Below, in pieces: positions 44,421 to 53,567 of a DNA stretch of 64,000 bases. Within the stretch, counting starts at the first letter, position 1, and the number at the start of each line of letters is the position of its first letter. A model generated the notes under the pieces. The model was given only the letters and a program-made list of their open reading frames with translations, had not been told where the DNA came from and did not search any database. The DNA lies in assembly GCF_002222655.1 (NCBI RefSeq), contig NZ_CP022423.1, positions 1,426,001-1,490,000 of the forward strand. The letters are read 5' to 3'. Made by a program: the position numbers and the translations under genes. Source of the stretch: Vitreoscilla filiformis (lineage in GTDB: Bacteria > Pseudomonadota > Gammaproteobacteria > Burkholderiales > Burkholderiaceae_C).

Positions 44421-44443
44421 CCGCGCACAAGGTCTGTGCGCGG
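44421..44443 (-). promoter_or_regulatory. Hairpin in rplM leader
   Basis: Perfect 9-bp stem CCGCGCACA/TGTGCGCGG with a 5-base loop, about 73 bp before the rplM ATG. No U-tract follows. It may be an L13-binding feedback structure or a promoter-distal RNA fold; L13 autoregulation is known in other bacteria but this sequence match is not. Confidence 0.45.
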
Positions 44444-44604
44444 CATGCAGCCTCTCAGACTGCCCGGTGCTGTGCGTTGTGCGCCTCAGCTCCGAACTCC
44501 CCGCCGATGACGGGAAAGCCTTCGATTCTATCCCAAATCAGCCCGCAGGGGGAGGATGCTGACTGGGGGCATCGATGTTCATGGGGGTGTCAACCCCAGG
44601 CGGG

Positions 44605-44633
44605 CTGAAACGTTCGTGTAAGAATCGTAAAAT
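44605..44633 (+). promoter_or_regulatory. Possible promoter of the GNAT gene
   Basis: CTGAAA, 17 bp, TAAAAT. The -10 is good and the -35 fair. Transcription would start near 44640, 26 bases before the ATG. Confidence 0.35.
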
Positions 44634-44665
44634 TCAGGGTTAACCCTCATCGTGAGGTGCCTGCC

Positions 44666-45304
44666 ATGCCTGCTTCATCCGATTCTGCTGCTGTGTCTTC
44701 CGTTCTTCGCTGGATTCCCATTCGCTCGCTCGGCGCACGCCATCGCGCCCGGGTGCTGGCGCACTTGTTGGCTCTGACCCCGGCGGATCGGTATCTGCGC
44801 TTTGGCTACTGCGCGACGGACGCCCAGGTGACACGCTACGTCGAACGGCTGGACTTCGAGCAGGATCAACTGTTCGGCATCTTCAACCGCCAGCTTGAAT
44901 TGGTGGCAATGGCTCACCTGGCTTACTTGCCCCAGGGAACGGGCGGCGCACGAATGGCGGAATTTGGGGTGTCGGTGCTGGGCCAAGCACGGGGGGGCGG
45001 ATTGGGTTCACGCCTGTTCGATCACGCGGTTCTGCACGCTCGCAACCGCAACATCGACACGTTGATCATCCACGCCCTCACCGAAAACACCGCCATGCTG
45101 CGCATTGCCCACAACGCGGGGGCCCGCGTCCTGCGCCAAGGCCCGGATGCCGAGGCGCTGCTGCAATTGCCACCCTACACCGTGGCATCGCAAATCGAAG
45201 AGCTGCTGGAAGATCGTGCCGCCGAGGTGGACTACCACTTCAAGCGCCAGGTGCGCCGGGTGGACACGCTGTGGGGCCGCGTCACCGGTCTGCGCGCCGA
45301 CTGA
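44666..45304 (+). CDS. GNAT-family N-acetyltransferase
   Basis: 212 residues. Acetyl-CoA binding motif GQARGGGLGSRLFDHAVLHA (the Q/RxxGxG/A loop) about 110 residues in, followed by LIIHALTENTAMLRIAHNAG, typical of the RimJ/PatZ-C-terminal-like subgroup. GAGGTG precedes ATG 44666; GTG 44657 is less likely. Substrate unknown. Confidence 0.85.
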   Translation: MPASSDSAAVSSVLRWIPIRSLGARHRARVLAHLLALTPADRYLRFGYCATDAQVTRYVERLDFEQDQLFGIFNRQLELVAMAHLAYLPQGTGGARMAEFGVSVLGQARGGGLGSRLFDHAVLHARNRNIDTLIIHALTENTAMLRIAHNAGARVLRQGPDAEALLQLPPYTVASQIEELLEDRAAEVDYHFKRQVRRVDTLWGRVTGLRAD

Positions 45305-45346
45305 GGCCCTGCGCGGGGCGGCGGGGCGTGGGGCTACCATGGCCGC

Positions 45347-46420
45347 ATGTCCGAACATTTCTCTGCTGCCGCGCCGGCGCCCGCTGGGCGGGCCTTCGCT
45401 GACCTCGATCCCGATGCGGTGTTGCAAGCCCTGCACCTGGCGGGGCTGGAGGGCGATGGGCGCCTCCTGCAACTGAATTCCTACGAAAACCGCGTGTGGC
45501 AAGCCCATTTGGACGATGGGCGGGTGGTGGTGGCCAAGTTTTACCGCCCCAGTCGCTGGACGGACGCCCAAATCCGCGAAGAACACGCCTTCGCCCACGC
45601 GCTGGCCGAGCAGGATGTGCCCGTGGTGGCACCGCTGCGTTTGACGCCGGCTTGGCTTTCAGAAGAGTTGCGCGTGGATGCGCTGTGCCCAAGCCTGGCC
45701 CACGTTCGCACCGAGGGCGGTGGGATGTATCGGCTGGCGGTGAGCGAGCGGCGCGTGGGGCATGCCCCGGAGCTGGAATCAGCGGAGGTGCTGGCCCGGT
45801 TGGGGCGCTTGGTCGGGCGCATGCACCGCGTGGGCCGGCAGGCGACGTTTCAGCACCGCCGGCCGCTGTCCGTGCAGACGCTGGGACATGCGGCACGGCA
45901 ACAGCTCATCGACACCGGGGTGGTGCATTCGGATACGGAATCGGCTTGGTTGCGAGCCAGTGCCGAGGCGTTGGCGTGTGCCGAGACCCAGTTTGAGCGC
46001 TTGGCCCCATCGTGCGTGCGTTTGCATGGGGACATGCACCCCGGCAACGTGCTGTGGCGCGACGAGGGCCAGCACGCGGGGCCGAACGTGGTTGATCTGG
46101 ACGATTGCGGCCACGGCCCGGCCATTCAAGATCTGTGGATGCTGCTGCCCGGCGAGCGCGAGGCCGTGGAGGCCAGCCTCTATCACCTGCTGGACGGCTA
46201 CCGCGACGTGATGCCGTTTGACGACCGCGAGTTGCTGCTCATCGAGCCCTTGCGCACGCTGCGCATGATTCACCACAGCGCTTGGATTGCGCGGCGGTGG
46301 CGCGATCCGGCGTTTCCGGTGGCGTTTCCGTGGTTTGCCAGCCCGGCCTACTGGCAGCAGCAGGCCACGGAGTTGTGGGAACAGGTCGAACGGATGCGAT
46401 CAGCCGCCTGCGCGGGGTGA
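45347..46420 (+). CDS. srkA: Stress response kinase A (YihE/RdoA type)
   Basis: 357 residues, protein-kinase-like APH fold. NSYENRVWQAHLDDGRVVVAKFYRP carries the ATP-binding Lys; LHGDMHPGNVLW and DLDDCGHGP are the catalytic loop and metal-binding Asp motifs. In E. coli SrkA counters death from oxidative and cell-wall stress. Its 3' end overlaps the convergent sulfotransferase-like gene. Confidence 0.93.
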   Translation: MSEHFSAAAPAPAGRAFADLDPDAVLQALHLAGLEGDGRLLQLNSYENRVWQAHLDDGRVVVAKFYRPSRWTDAQIREEHAFAHALAEQDVPVVAPLRLTPAWLSEELRVDALCPSLAHVRTEGGGMYRLAVSERRVGHAPELESAEVLARLGRLVGRMHRVGRQATFQHRRPLSVQTLGHAARQQLIDTGVVHSDTESAWLRASAEALACAETQFERLAPSCVRLHGDMHPGNVLWRDEGQHAGPNVVDLDDCGHGPAIQDLWMLLPGEREAVEASLYHLLDGYRDVMPFDDRELLLIEPLRTLRMIHHSAWIARRWRDPAFPVAFPWFASPAYWQQQATELWEQVERMRSAACAG

Positions 46421-47574
46421 GGTCGCAGCGCCAGGTTTGCGCACGGCAAGCGGCGGACGCGCAGGCACCCCAGGCGATAGTTTGACCGGAGGCACACCCA
46501 CGCCCTCGGCCAACACCCGCTCGATGGCCCGTTGGCGCAGGACTTGGAAGGCAGGCAGCAGGTCGGCGGGCTGGGCGGTGGGGGGGGCAGGGCCACACCG
46601 CTGCGTTGGGCCAGCCAATCCAGGGCTTCGGGGCTTAGGCGCAGGATGTCGGCATCGCAGTGGATATCGTCGGCGCTGGCACTGCCCAGGTGGCGCACAT
46701 CGTGGCCGATGCGCTGGCTGATCCAGTCCAGGTCTTCGCCTTTTTGCGCCAAGAAGTCCGCCAGCAATTCGGGGGCAAAGCGCAGCTTGGGGCCGGGAAC
46801 TTGCAGGAAGTCATGCACCATGTAACTCTCGACGCGCAGCACCCCATGCAGCGCAGGATCGAGGGCCGCGCCGTAGCGGGTGTCCATGCCGATCAAACGA
46901 CGGTAATTCACCAGCAGCGCGGTGGCGTTGCGAGACATGCCCTCGTTGGCGCGCAACACCGTGCTCGGATCGATGCGCACGCCCGTGCGCTGGCAGAAAT
47001 CCCGCACCACGCAGCCTTCAGCCAGCGCCGACGTTTGAAACGGCACCAGCGTGACATGCTCGCGGCCAAACGCCAGATCGAACTTCTTCAAAGTGAAACG
47101 GTAGCGTGGGTACAGCACTTCCCAAAGCAAGAGACCTTTGCCGCCGCCTTTGAGCAACTGTTGGTAGATGCTCTCCATGTACCCCTTGGCGTCGCGCACG
47201 TAGGCGATGACGTGGGTTTCTTTGATGTGCTGGCGCAGCAGTTGACGCATGTCCTGCACTTCGGCTGGTTCGAGTCGGCAGGCGTCTTCTCCGGAGAGGA
47301 TGACACACGGCCCACCTTTGGCCACTTCTTGACCCAACTGCTGGCGGCTGACTTGGCGCCGGAAGGCCCGGAACTCCGGCGTGATGGCAGGTCGGAGTGG
47401 GGACGAGTGCATGCGCCACTGCCCAAACGCTTGCATCAGTGCGCCGCTGGCGTTGGGCACGCCCACGTCCACATAGGTGGCGCCTTCGAGGGTGGGGTTG
47501 CGGTACAGCGAGTTCTGGATCGAAGTAGATCCGGTCTTGTGCATACCAGCGTGGAGGATACAGCGGCGGGTCAT
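46400..47574 (-). pseudogene. Sulfotransferase-like P-loop gene with apparent frameshift
   Basis: The N-terminal 5'-phosphosulfate loop HAGMHKTGSTSIQ and ILSGEDACRLEP, HVIAYVRDAKGYMESIYQQ (the 3'-phosphate motif) mark a sulfotransferase-family or related nucleotide-binding protein. In a run of eight G (46580-46587 plus strand) the frame appears to shift by one base: the native frame continues as a Pro/Cys-rich, unnatural tail to 46348 inside srkA, while another frame continues naturally with QPADLLPAFQVLRQRAIERV to a stop at 46400. This may be a sequencing error, slippage or a real mutation. Start ATG 47574, 17 bp after recG. Confidence 0.65.
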
Positions 47575-47591
47575 GAGCACTGATTCTAGGT

Positions 47592-49694
47592 TCAAGCCTT
47601 CAAAAACTCCGCCCGCTGCCCCAACCACCGCGCCACCTGCGCGGCAGCGGCTTGCGGATGCCGATCCAACAACAGCGGGGCGACGTGGCGTGCTTGCGCC
47701 AGCAAGGCGGCATCCTGCGTCACATCGGCGAAGCGCAGCAGGGCATCGCCGGATTGGCGGGCGCCCATGAAATCCCCCGGGCCACGGATCTCCAAATCAC
47801 GCCGGGCAATTTCAAACCCATCGGTGGTTTCGACCATGGCCCGCAGGCGCTGCTTGCCCGTCTCGGACAACGGCCCGCTGTACAGCAGCACGCACACGCT
47901 GGCCACGCTGCCGCGTCCGACCCGGCCACGCAACTGGTGCAGTTGCGCCAAGCCGAAGCGGTCGGCATGCTCGATCACCATCAGGCTAGCGTTGGGCACA
48001 TCGACGCCCACTTCGATCACCGTGGTCGCCACCAACACGCCCAGCACGCCGGCGCTGAAGCCGGCCATCACCGTGGCTTTTTCCACGGGTGGGAGTCGGC
48101 CATGCAGCAGCCCGACTTGCACGCCCGGCAGCGCTTCACTCAGCAGCGCATGGGTTTCGGTGACGTTGCGCAGTTCGGCCATGCTTTTGCCGCTCAAGTC
48201 CTCGCCGTCGCTTTCTTCGATCAGCGGGCACACCCAATACACCTGCCGCCCGCGTGCCACTTCATCGCGGATGCGCTCGATCACCTCCGTGCGGCGCGTG
48301 TCCGCAAACACTTTGGTGACGATGGGGGTGCGACCGGGCGGCAGTTGGTCGAGCGTGGAAACTTCGAGGTCGGCGTAATACGTCATCGCCAGGGTGCGGG
48401 GGATGGGCGTGGCGCTCATCATCAGCAGATGCGGCTCCAGCGTGGCCCGTCCTTCGGCTTGGAGTTTGCGCCGCAGCCGCAAGCGTTGTTCGACGCCAAA
48501 ACGGTGCTGTTCATCGACGATGGCCAAACCCAACCGGGCGAATTGCACATCGTCCTGAATCACCGCATGGGTGCCCACTGCCAGCGCGGCGCCGCCGCTG
48601 GCCAGGGCGTCGAGGGCTTGTTTGCGTGCTTTGCCTTTGCGGCTGCCAGTGAGCCACGCCACTTTCACGCCCAGCGGCTCCAGCCATTGCACCAACTTGG
48701 CGAAGTGCTGTTCGGCCAGGATTTCGGTGGGCGCCATCAGCGCGCATTGCCAGCCCGCATCCATCGCCACGGCGGCGGACAGCGCGGCCACCACGGTTTT
48801 TCCCGCGCCTACGTCGCCTTGCAGCAGGCGGTGCATGGGGCGGCCCGTGGCCAGATCGGCGGCAATTTCGGCACACACCCGCTGCTGCGCGTCGGTGAGG
48901 GCAAAGGGCAGGGCGGCGAGCAGTTGTTCCCGCAACGCGCCTTCCCGGCTGGGCAGTTCGGGCGCTGCCAATTGGGCGCGGGCGCGGCGCGCTTGCATTT
49001 GCGAGAGCTGCTGCGCCAGCAGTTCCTCAAACTTCAGGCGCTGCCAAGCGGGGTGGCTGCGGTCTTCGAGCGGAGCTAAGCGAGCGTCGGCGGGCGGGTG
49101 GTGCAAAAACGCCAGCGCTTGGCGCAGCGGCGGCAGGCCGGCGGGCACCGTGTTGGGGGGCAGGATTTCGGCCAAGTCCGCCCGCTGCAACCCGCTGGCC
49201 ACCGCTTTGCGCAAGTAGGCTTGCGGCAGTTGTGCGCTGCTCGGATACACCGGGGTGAGGCTGTCCGCCAGAGGCGCATCGGCGTCCACCACCTTGAAGG
49301 TCGGGTGGATCATCTCGTGGCCAAAGAAACCGGGGCGCACCTCGCCGTGCGCTCGCACGCGCTGGCCGGGCGCCAAAGTCTTTTGGTGCGAGGGATAGAA
49401 ATGCACGAAGCGCAGGATCAGCCGATCCCCAGCGGCATCGCGCAGCGTCACCAGAAACTGGCGCCGGGGGCGCGACTCCACACGAGCGTCTTCGATCTGA
49501 CCTTCCACCACCACGGCCACGCCGGGCCGCGCACGCGCCACCGGCGTGAGGCGGGTTTCGTCCTCGTAGCGCAGCGGCAGATGCAGCGCCAGGGCTTCGG
49601 GCGTGGTCAAGCCCAGGCGTTCGAGGGCGCGGGCGGGGGCACTCTGGGGCGCCGTGGGGCGCGGGGGGGCTGGCAACGGGTCAGCTTCAGACAT
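47592..49694 (-). CDS. recG: ATP-dependent DNA helicase RecG
   Basis: 700 residues. OB-fold wedge domain in the N-terminal third, then helicase motifs: GDVGAGKTVVA (Walker A), DEQHRFGVEQR (DEQH), MSATPIPRTLAMT, and QLRGRVGRGS (motif VI). It remodels stalled replication forks and Holliday junctions. Start MSEADPLP at 49694 is preferred; 49718 is eight codons upstream. Confidence 0.95.
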   Translation of the reverse strand: MSEADPLPAPPRPTAPQSAPARALERLGLTTPEALALHLPLRYEDETRLTPVARARPGVAVVVEGQIEDARVESRPRRQFLVTLRDAAGDRLILRFVHFYPSHQKTLAPGQRVRAHGEVRPGFFGHEMIHPTFKVVDADAPLADSLTPVYPSSAQLPQAYLRKAVASGLQRADLAEILPPNTVPAGLPPLRQALAFLHHPPADARLAPLEDRSHPAWQRLKFEELLAQQLSQMQARRARAQLAAPELPSREGALREQLLAALPFALTDAQQRVCAEIAADLATGRPMHRLLQGDVGAGKTVVAALSAAVAMDAGWQCALMAPTEILAEQHFAKLVQWLEPLGVKVAWLTGSRKGKARKQALDALASGGAALAVGTHAVIQDDVQFARLGLAIVDEQHRFGVEQRLRLRRKLQAEGRATLEPHLLMMSATPIPRTLAMTYYADLEVSTLDQLPPGRTPIVTKVFADTRRTEVIERIRDEVARGRQVYWVCPLIEESDGEDLSGKSMAELRNVTETHALLSEALPGVQVGLLHGRLPPVEKATVMAGFSAGVLGVLVATTVIEVGVDVPNASLMVIEHADRFGLAQLHQLRGRVGRGSVASVCVLLYSGPLSETGKQRLRAMVETTDGFEIARRDLEIRGPGDFMGARQSGDALLRFADVTQDAALLAQARHVAPLLLDRHPQAAAAQVARWLGQRAEFLKA

Positions 49695-49801
49695 GGCCGG
49701 ATTGTGCGTTTTGCGCATGAGCTAGCGCGTTTTGCTTCGTTTTCCCGCTGGGGGTGGCTGCCTAGCATCGCGCCACTGTCGCTTTTGCTGCTGCTGTTGT
49801 G

Positions 49802-50632
49802 ATGTTGTCCAAGCTGTTGTTACGCCGTCCGTCCGTGCTACCGGGTTTCGACCTGGCGCTGGGCCTGGCGGTGTTCTATTTGTGCCTGATTGTGCTCATC
49901 CCACTGTCGGCGGTGTTCCTCAAAACCTTCACGTTGAGTTGGGACGGTTTCGTCGAAGCGGCGTTCTCGCCGCGTGTGCTGGCCAGTTATCGGCTGACCT
50001 TCGGTGCCTCGTTGGCCGCCGCCCTGCTGAACGGCGTGTGCGGCCTGCTGGTGGCCTGGGTGCTGGTGCGCTACACCTTCCCGTTCAAGCGCATCATCGA
50101 TGCGCTGGTCGATCTGCCCTTTGCCTTGCCAACGGCGGTGGCCGGCATCGCCCTGACGGCGCTTTACGCCCCGAATGGCTGGATCGGTGCTTGGCTGCCC
50201 TTCAAGGTGGCGTTCACCCCGCTGGGCGTGTTTGTAGCGCTGACCTTCATTGGCTTGCCATTCGTGGTGCGGACGGTGCAGCCGATCTTGGAAGACTTGC
50301 AGCATGAGTTGGAAGAGGCCGCCGCCACGTTGGGCGCTTCGCGTTGGCAGACCTTCCGTTTCGTCATCCTGCCGACGCTGATGCCGGCCTTGCTCACCGG
50401 TTTTGCGCTGGCCTTTGCGCGGGCGCTGGGGGAATACGGCTCGGTGATTTTCATCGCCGGCAACATGCCGATGGTCAGTGAAATCACGCCGCTGCTCATC
50501 ATCACCAAGCTGGAGCAGTACGACTATGCCGGCGCCACCGCCATCGCTGTGGTGATGCTGCTGATTGCCTTCACTTTGCTTCTTGCCATCAACCTGCTGC
50601 AAGCCTGGGCGCGTCGGCGCCAAGGTCGCTGA
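49802..50632 (+). CDS. cysT: Sulfate/thiosulfate ABC transporter permease CysT
   Basis: 276 residues with six predicted membrane helices. The EAA loop is EEAAATLGASRWQTFRFVILPTL, and GFALAFARALGEYGSVIFIAGN is typical of sulfate permeases. It forms the channel with CysW. No clear ribosome-binding site is visible, and the sbp gene that commonly stands just upstream is absent; a binding protein lies at 61.8 kb instead. Confidence 0.93.
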   Translation: MLSKLLLRRPSVLPGFDLALGLAVFYLCLIVLIPLSAVFLKTFTLSWDGFVEAAFSPRVLASYRLTFGASLAAALLNGVCGLLVAWVLVRYTFPFKRIIDALVDLPFALPTAVAGIALTALYAPNGWIGAWLPFKVAFTPLGVFVALTFIGLPFVVRTVQPILEDLQHELEEAAATLGASRWQTFRFVILPTLMPALLTGFALAFARALGEYGSVIFIAGNMPMVSEITPLLIITKLEQYDYAGATAIAVVMLLIAFTLLLAINLLQAWARRRQGR

Positions 50633-50638
50633 TACACC

Positions 50639-51505
50639 ATGACCGTGACCGCTGTTGTTGTTTCCGAACCGGCCCGCTCGGCCCTGGCCGCCACGCACGA
50701 ACCGGCCTGGGTGCGGCGCTCGCTCATCGCGGGGGCGCTGCTGTTTTTGGCGCTGTTTTTGTTCACGCCTTTGGTGGCGGTGTTCGTCGAAGCCTTGCGC
50801 AAAGGCTGGGCGACCTACCTCGCCGCGCTGGTCGATGAAGATGCACTTTCCGCCATCCGCCTGACCTTGCTGGCCACTGCGATTGCCGTGCCGTTGAACT
50901 TGGTGTTCGGCGTCAGCGCCGCCTGGGCGATTGCCAAGTTCGACTTTCGGGGCAAAAACCTGCTGCTCACGCTGATCGACTTGCCGTTCTCGGTCAGCCC
51001 GGTGATTGCGGGCTTGATTTACATGCTGGTGTTCGGCCTGCAAGGTTGGTTCGGCGAGTGGCTGCGCGACCACGATTTGAAGATCGTGTTTGCCGTGCCG
51101 GGCATCGTGCTGGCGACGGTGTTCGTGACCTTCCCGTTTGTGGCGCGGGAGCTGATTCCGCTCATGCAAGCCCAAGGCCAAGAGCAAGAAGAAGCCGCCC
51201 GCGTGCTGGGCGCCAGCGGCTGGCAAATTTTCTGGCGCGTCACGCTGCCGAACGTGAAGTGGGCGCTGTTGTACGGCGTGATCCTGTGCAACGCCCGGGC
51301 GATGGGGGAGTTTGGTGCGGTGTCTGTGGTGTCTGGCCACATCCGGGGGCAGACGAACACGCTGCCGCTGCACATCGAGATTCTTTACAACGAGTACCAA
51401 TTCGCGGCGGCGTTCGCGGTGGCCTCGCTGCTGGCCGGGCTGGCGCTGGTGACGCTGGGGCTGAAGTACGTGGTGGAGCAGCGCATGAAAAAGGAACTGA
51501 CATGA
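50639..51505 (+). CDS. cysW: Sulfate/thiosulfate ABC transporter permease CysW
   Basis: 288 residues, six membrane helices. [23 protein letters not shown] is the EAA motif that docks on CysA, and [20 protein letters not shown] is characteristic of CysW. It pairs with CysT. Six bp after cysT; its stop overlaps the cysA start. Confidence 0.93.
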   Translation: MTVTAVVVSEPARSALAATHEPAWVRRSLIAGALLFLALFLFTPLVAVFVEALRKGWATYLAALVDEDALSAIRLTLLATAIAVPLNLVFGVSAAWAIAKFDFRGKNLLLTLIDLPFSVSPVIAGLIYMLVFGLQGWFGEWLRDHDLKIVFAVPGIVLATVFVTFPFVARELIPLMQAQGQEQEEAARVLGASGWQIFWRVTLPNVKWALLYGVILCNARAMGEFGAVSVVSGHIRGQTNTLPLHIEILYNEYQFAAAFAVASLLAGLALVTLGLKYVVEQRMKKELT

Positions 51506-52539
51506 GCATCGAAGTCCGCAACCTGGTCAAGCACTTTGGCCGCTTGGCGGTGTGCAACCACTTGAACCTCACCATTCCGTCGGGTGAATTGGTGGCGCTG
51601 TTGGGGCCGTCGGGCTCAGGCAAAACCACGCTGCTGCGCATGATCGCCGGCTTGGAGCAGCCCGACAGCGGCCACGTGCTGTTCCACGGCGAAGACGCCA
51701 CGCACACGACGGTGCGTGAGCGCAACGTCGGGTTTGTGTTCCAGCACTACGCGCTGTTCGGCCACATGACGATTTTTGAGAACGTCGCCTTCGGTCTGCG
51801 GGTGCGTCCGCGTGAGACGCGCCCGAGCGAGGCGCAGATTCGCGCCAAAGTCACCGAGCTGCTCAAGCTGGTGCAGTTGGATTGGATTGCGGAGCGTTAC
51901 CCGCACCAACTCTCCGGCGGACAGCGTCAGCGCGTGGCGCTTGCCCGGGCGTTGGCGGTGGAACCCAAGGTGCTGCTGCTGGATGAGCCCTTCGGTGCGC
52001 TGGACGCCAAAGTGCGCAAAGAGCTGCGCCGCTGGCTGCGGCGCTTGCACGATGAAATGCACGTCACCAGCGTGTTCGTCACCCACGACCAAGAGGAGGC
52101 GATGGAAGTGGCGGATCGCATCGTGGTGATGAACGAAGGCAAGATCGAACAAGAAGGCGCCCCGGACGAGGTGTACGACCATCCGGCCTCGCCCTTCGTT
52201 CTCAAGTTTTTGGGCGATGTGAACCTGTTCCACGGACGGGTGGAGCACGTTCCCGGCGGTGCGCTGGCGGCGCCGGACGAGGAGGTCAGTTATGTGCGCC
52301 CGCACGAGCTGGACATCGTGGCCCAAGCCAGCGCCGACACCTGGACGGTGACGCTGGCCCAAACGCTCACCGTGGGCCCGAACACGCGGCTGGAGTTCCG
52401 GCGCGAGGATGGCAGTTACGTGGACGTCGAACTGCCCCGCGAACAGTGGTTGGATGTGCGCGAACGCCTGCACTTGGCGCCGGGGCGGGAGGCGCATTTG
52501 CGGCCGCGTCGGGTGACGCGGTTTGCGGCGGTGGTTTAA
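51502..52539 (+). CDS. cysA: Sulfate/thiosulfate import ATPase CysA
   Basis: 345 residues. Walker [10 protein letters not shown] (35-43), Q-loop in [12 protein letters not shown], signature [15 protein letters not shown], Walker [12 protein letters not shown], switch His THDQEEAM. C-terminal TOBE-like domain about 240-345. Provides energy for sulfate uptake. Confidence 0.95.
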   Translation: MSIEVRNLVKHFGRLAVCNHLNLTIPSGELVALLGPSGSGKTTLLRMIAGLEQPDSGHVLFHGEDATHTTVRERNVGFVFQHYALFGHMTIFENVAFGLRVRPRETRPSEAQIRAKVTELLKLVQLDWIAERYPHQLSGGQRQRVALARALAVEPKVLLLDEPFGALDAKVRKELRRWLRRLHDEMHVTSVFVTHDQEEAMEVADRIVVMNEGKIEQEGAPDEVYDHPASPFVLKFLGDVNLFHGRVEHVPGGALAAPDEEVSYVRPHELDIVAQASADTWTVTLAQTLTVGPNTRLEFRREDGSYVDVELPREQWLDVRERLHLAPGREAHLRPRRVTRFAAVV

Positions 52540-52557
52540 CGCCGACACAACCTGTGG

Positions 52558-52594
52558 TGCCAAAGCCGCCGTGCGAAGCGTGGCAGCTTTGGCA
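52558..52594. repeat. Inverted repeat between cysA and the Mrr gene
   Basis: TGCCAAAGC (52558-52566) and GCTTTGGCA (52586-52594) are exact complements with a 19-bp partly self-complementary loop. No T-run. Located at the junction of cysTWA and the candidate defence cassette. Confidence 0.4.
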
Positions 52595-52614
52595 GCGTCG
52601 GGGTGATGGCCCTG

Positions 52615-53538
52615 TTAGACGCTGTCCTCGTCAAAATAGTCACTGTCTATTTTAGGGATTTTGACTGTTTTTGATGAAATGCCGATTTCATAATCAATCA
52701 TCAATTCAACCAGTTTCGAGCCGTCAACCAGCACGATTTTTTCAACTGATTTTGCGAACTCAATCGCCTGTGTCGTGTAATTGGATGTGGTGATGAAAAC
52801 ACCTTTATTGGCTCGTTGCCCGGCCAGCGCACCGTAGAAGGCTTGAACCTCAGGGCGACCCACTGAATTTTGCCATCTCTTGGCTTGAATATATACTTTC
52901 TCAAGCCCTAATTTATCAAGGGATATGATTCCATCAATCCCGCCGTCGCCTGATCCGCCGACTCGCTGGAGATCTGTGCGGTTGGTTCCGTACCCCATTT
53001 TGTGGAGCAGGTCAAGAACAATGGCTTCAAAAAATGTCGGGCTGACTCTTGATACGGTTTCGAGTAACTCGAGTGCAACTGTATTTCGTATTTCTAGCAG
53101 GGCGTGGTCTAACCGATCCTCAGGTGTTTGCGTTGATTTTTTTTCAACGGACTGAGCAGTGGTAGGAATTTCTGTGGCGTCAGGAATTATTCTTAATCTA
53201 ACGTCGGTGAATTCGGTTGCTAATTTCACTATCTCTGCGTCAGTGAGTTTTTTGGGGTGTTTTTTGATAAAATCCAACCCGTTGCTTGTTATTTTCCAGA
53301 AGCCGCGTCGTGGGCTGTCAGATAGGCCCGCTCTTTTCAGACGATCATGGGCCCAGCCCGCTCGATTTTTATAAATAGCCTGGTTGCCGCTTGCTAAAAG
53401 TTGCTGCTTTTCCGCTTCTGTGATGCCAAGAGATTCGGCAGCAGCTTCGTGTGCATATTTGGCCATGATTCCATCTGGTTGGGTTGCCAAATAGCGGAGT
53501 ATGGGCTCAATGAACTTATCATACGTTGGAATAGGCAT
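52615..53538 (-). CDS. mrr: Mrr-type restriction endonuclease
   Basis: 307 residues. N-terminal Mrr_N winged helix (about 1-95: YDKFIEPILRYLATQPDG, GWAHDRLKRAGL) and C-terminal Mrr_cat PD-(D/E)xK domain: GGSGDGGIDGII with Asp 202, then YIQAKRW with Gln 218 and Lys 220, the Q-x-K variant. Mrr enzymes cut modified foreign DNA, so host defence is likely. It is clearly AT-richer than its surroundings, suggesting transfer. 29 bp after the AlbA_2 gene, and last of a three-gene cassette. Confidence 0.9.
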   Translation of the reverse strand: MPIPTYDKFIEPILRYLATQPDGIMAKYAHEAAAESLGITEAEKQQLLASGNQAIYKNRAGWAHDRLKRAGLSDSPRRGFWKITSNGLDFIKKHPKKLTDAEIVKLATEFTDVRLRIIPDATEIPTTAQSVEKKSTQTPEDRLDHALLEIRNTVALELLETVSRVSPTFFEAIVLDLLHKMGYGTNRTDLQRVGGSGDGGIDGIISLDKLGLEKVYIQAKRWQNSVGRPEVQAFYGALAGQRANKGVFITTSNYTTQAIEFAKSVEKIVLVDGSKLVELMIDYEIGISSKTVKIPKIDSDYFDEDSV

Positions 53539-53567
53539 ATTTTTCTGATTGTTGAATGGTATAAAGT

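Larger units (their letters stand above)
44349..44665. other. Divergent region between rplM and the GNAT gene
   Basis: 317 bp without a gene. On the minus strand it is the rplM leader, holding the hairpin at 44421. On the plus strand a weak sigma-70-like pair, CTGAAA (44605-44610) and TAAAAT (44628-44633) with 17-bp spacing, precedes the GNAT gene. No RNA gene was recognised. Confidence 0.55.

Noticed and set aside
44421..44443. tRNA gene
   Set aside because: A single hairpin without cloverleaf arms or a CCA region.
47652..49079. Plus-strand open frame opposite recG
   Set aside because: Low-complexity His/Gln/Arg content; the recG motifs on the other strand are unmistakable.
49838..51400. 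Minus-strand frame opposite cysT and cysW
   Set aside because: Highly polar repetitive sequence, antisense to membrane protein genes.
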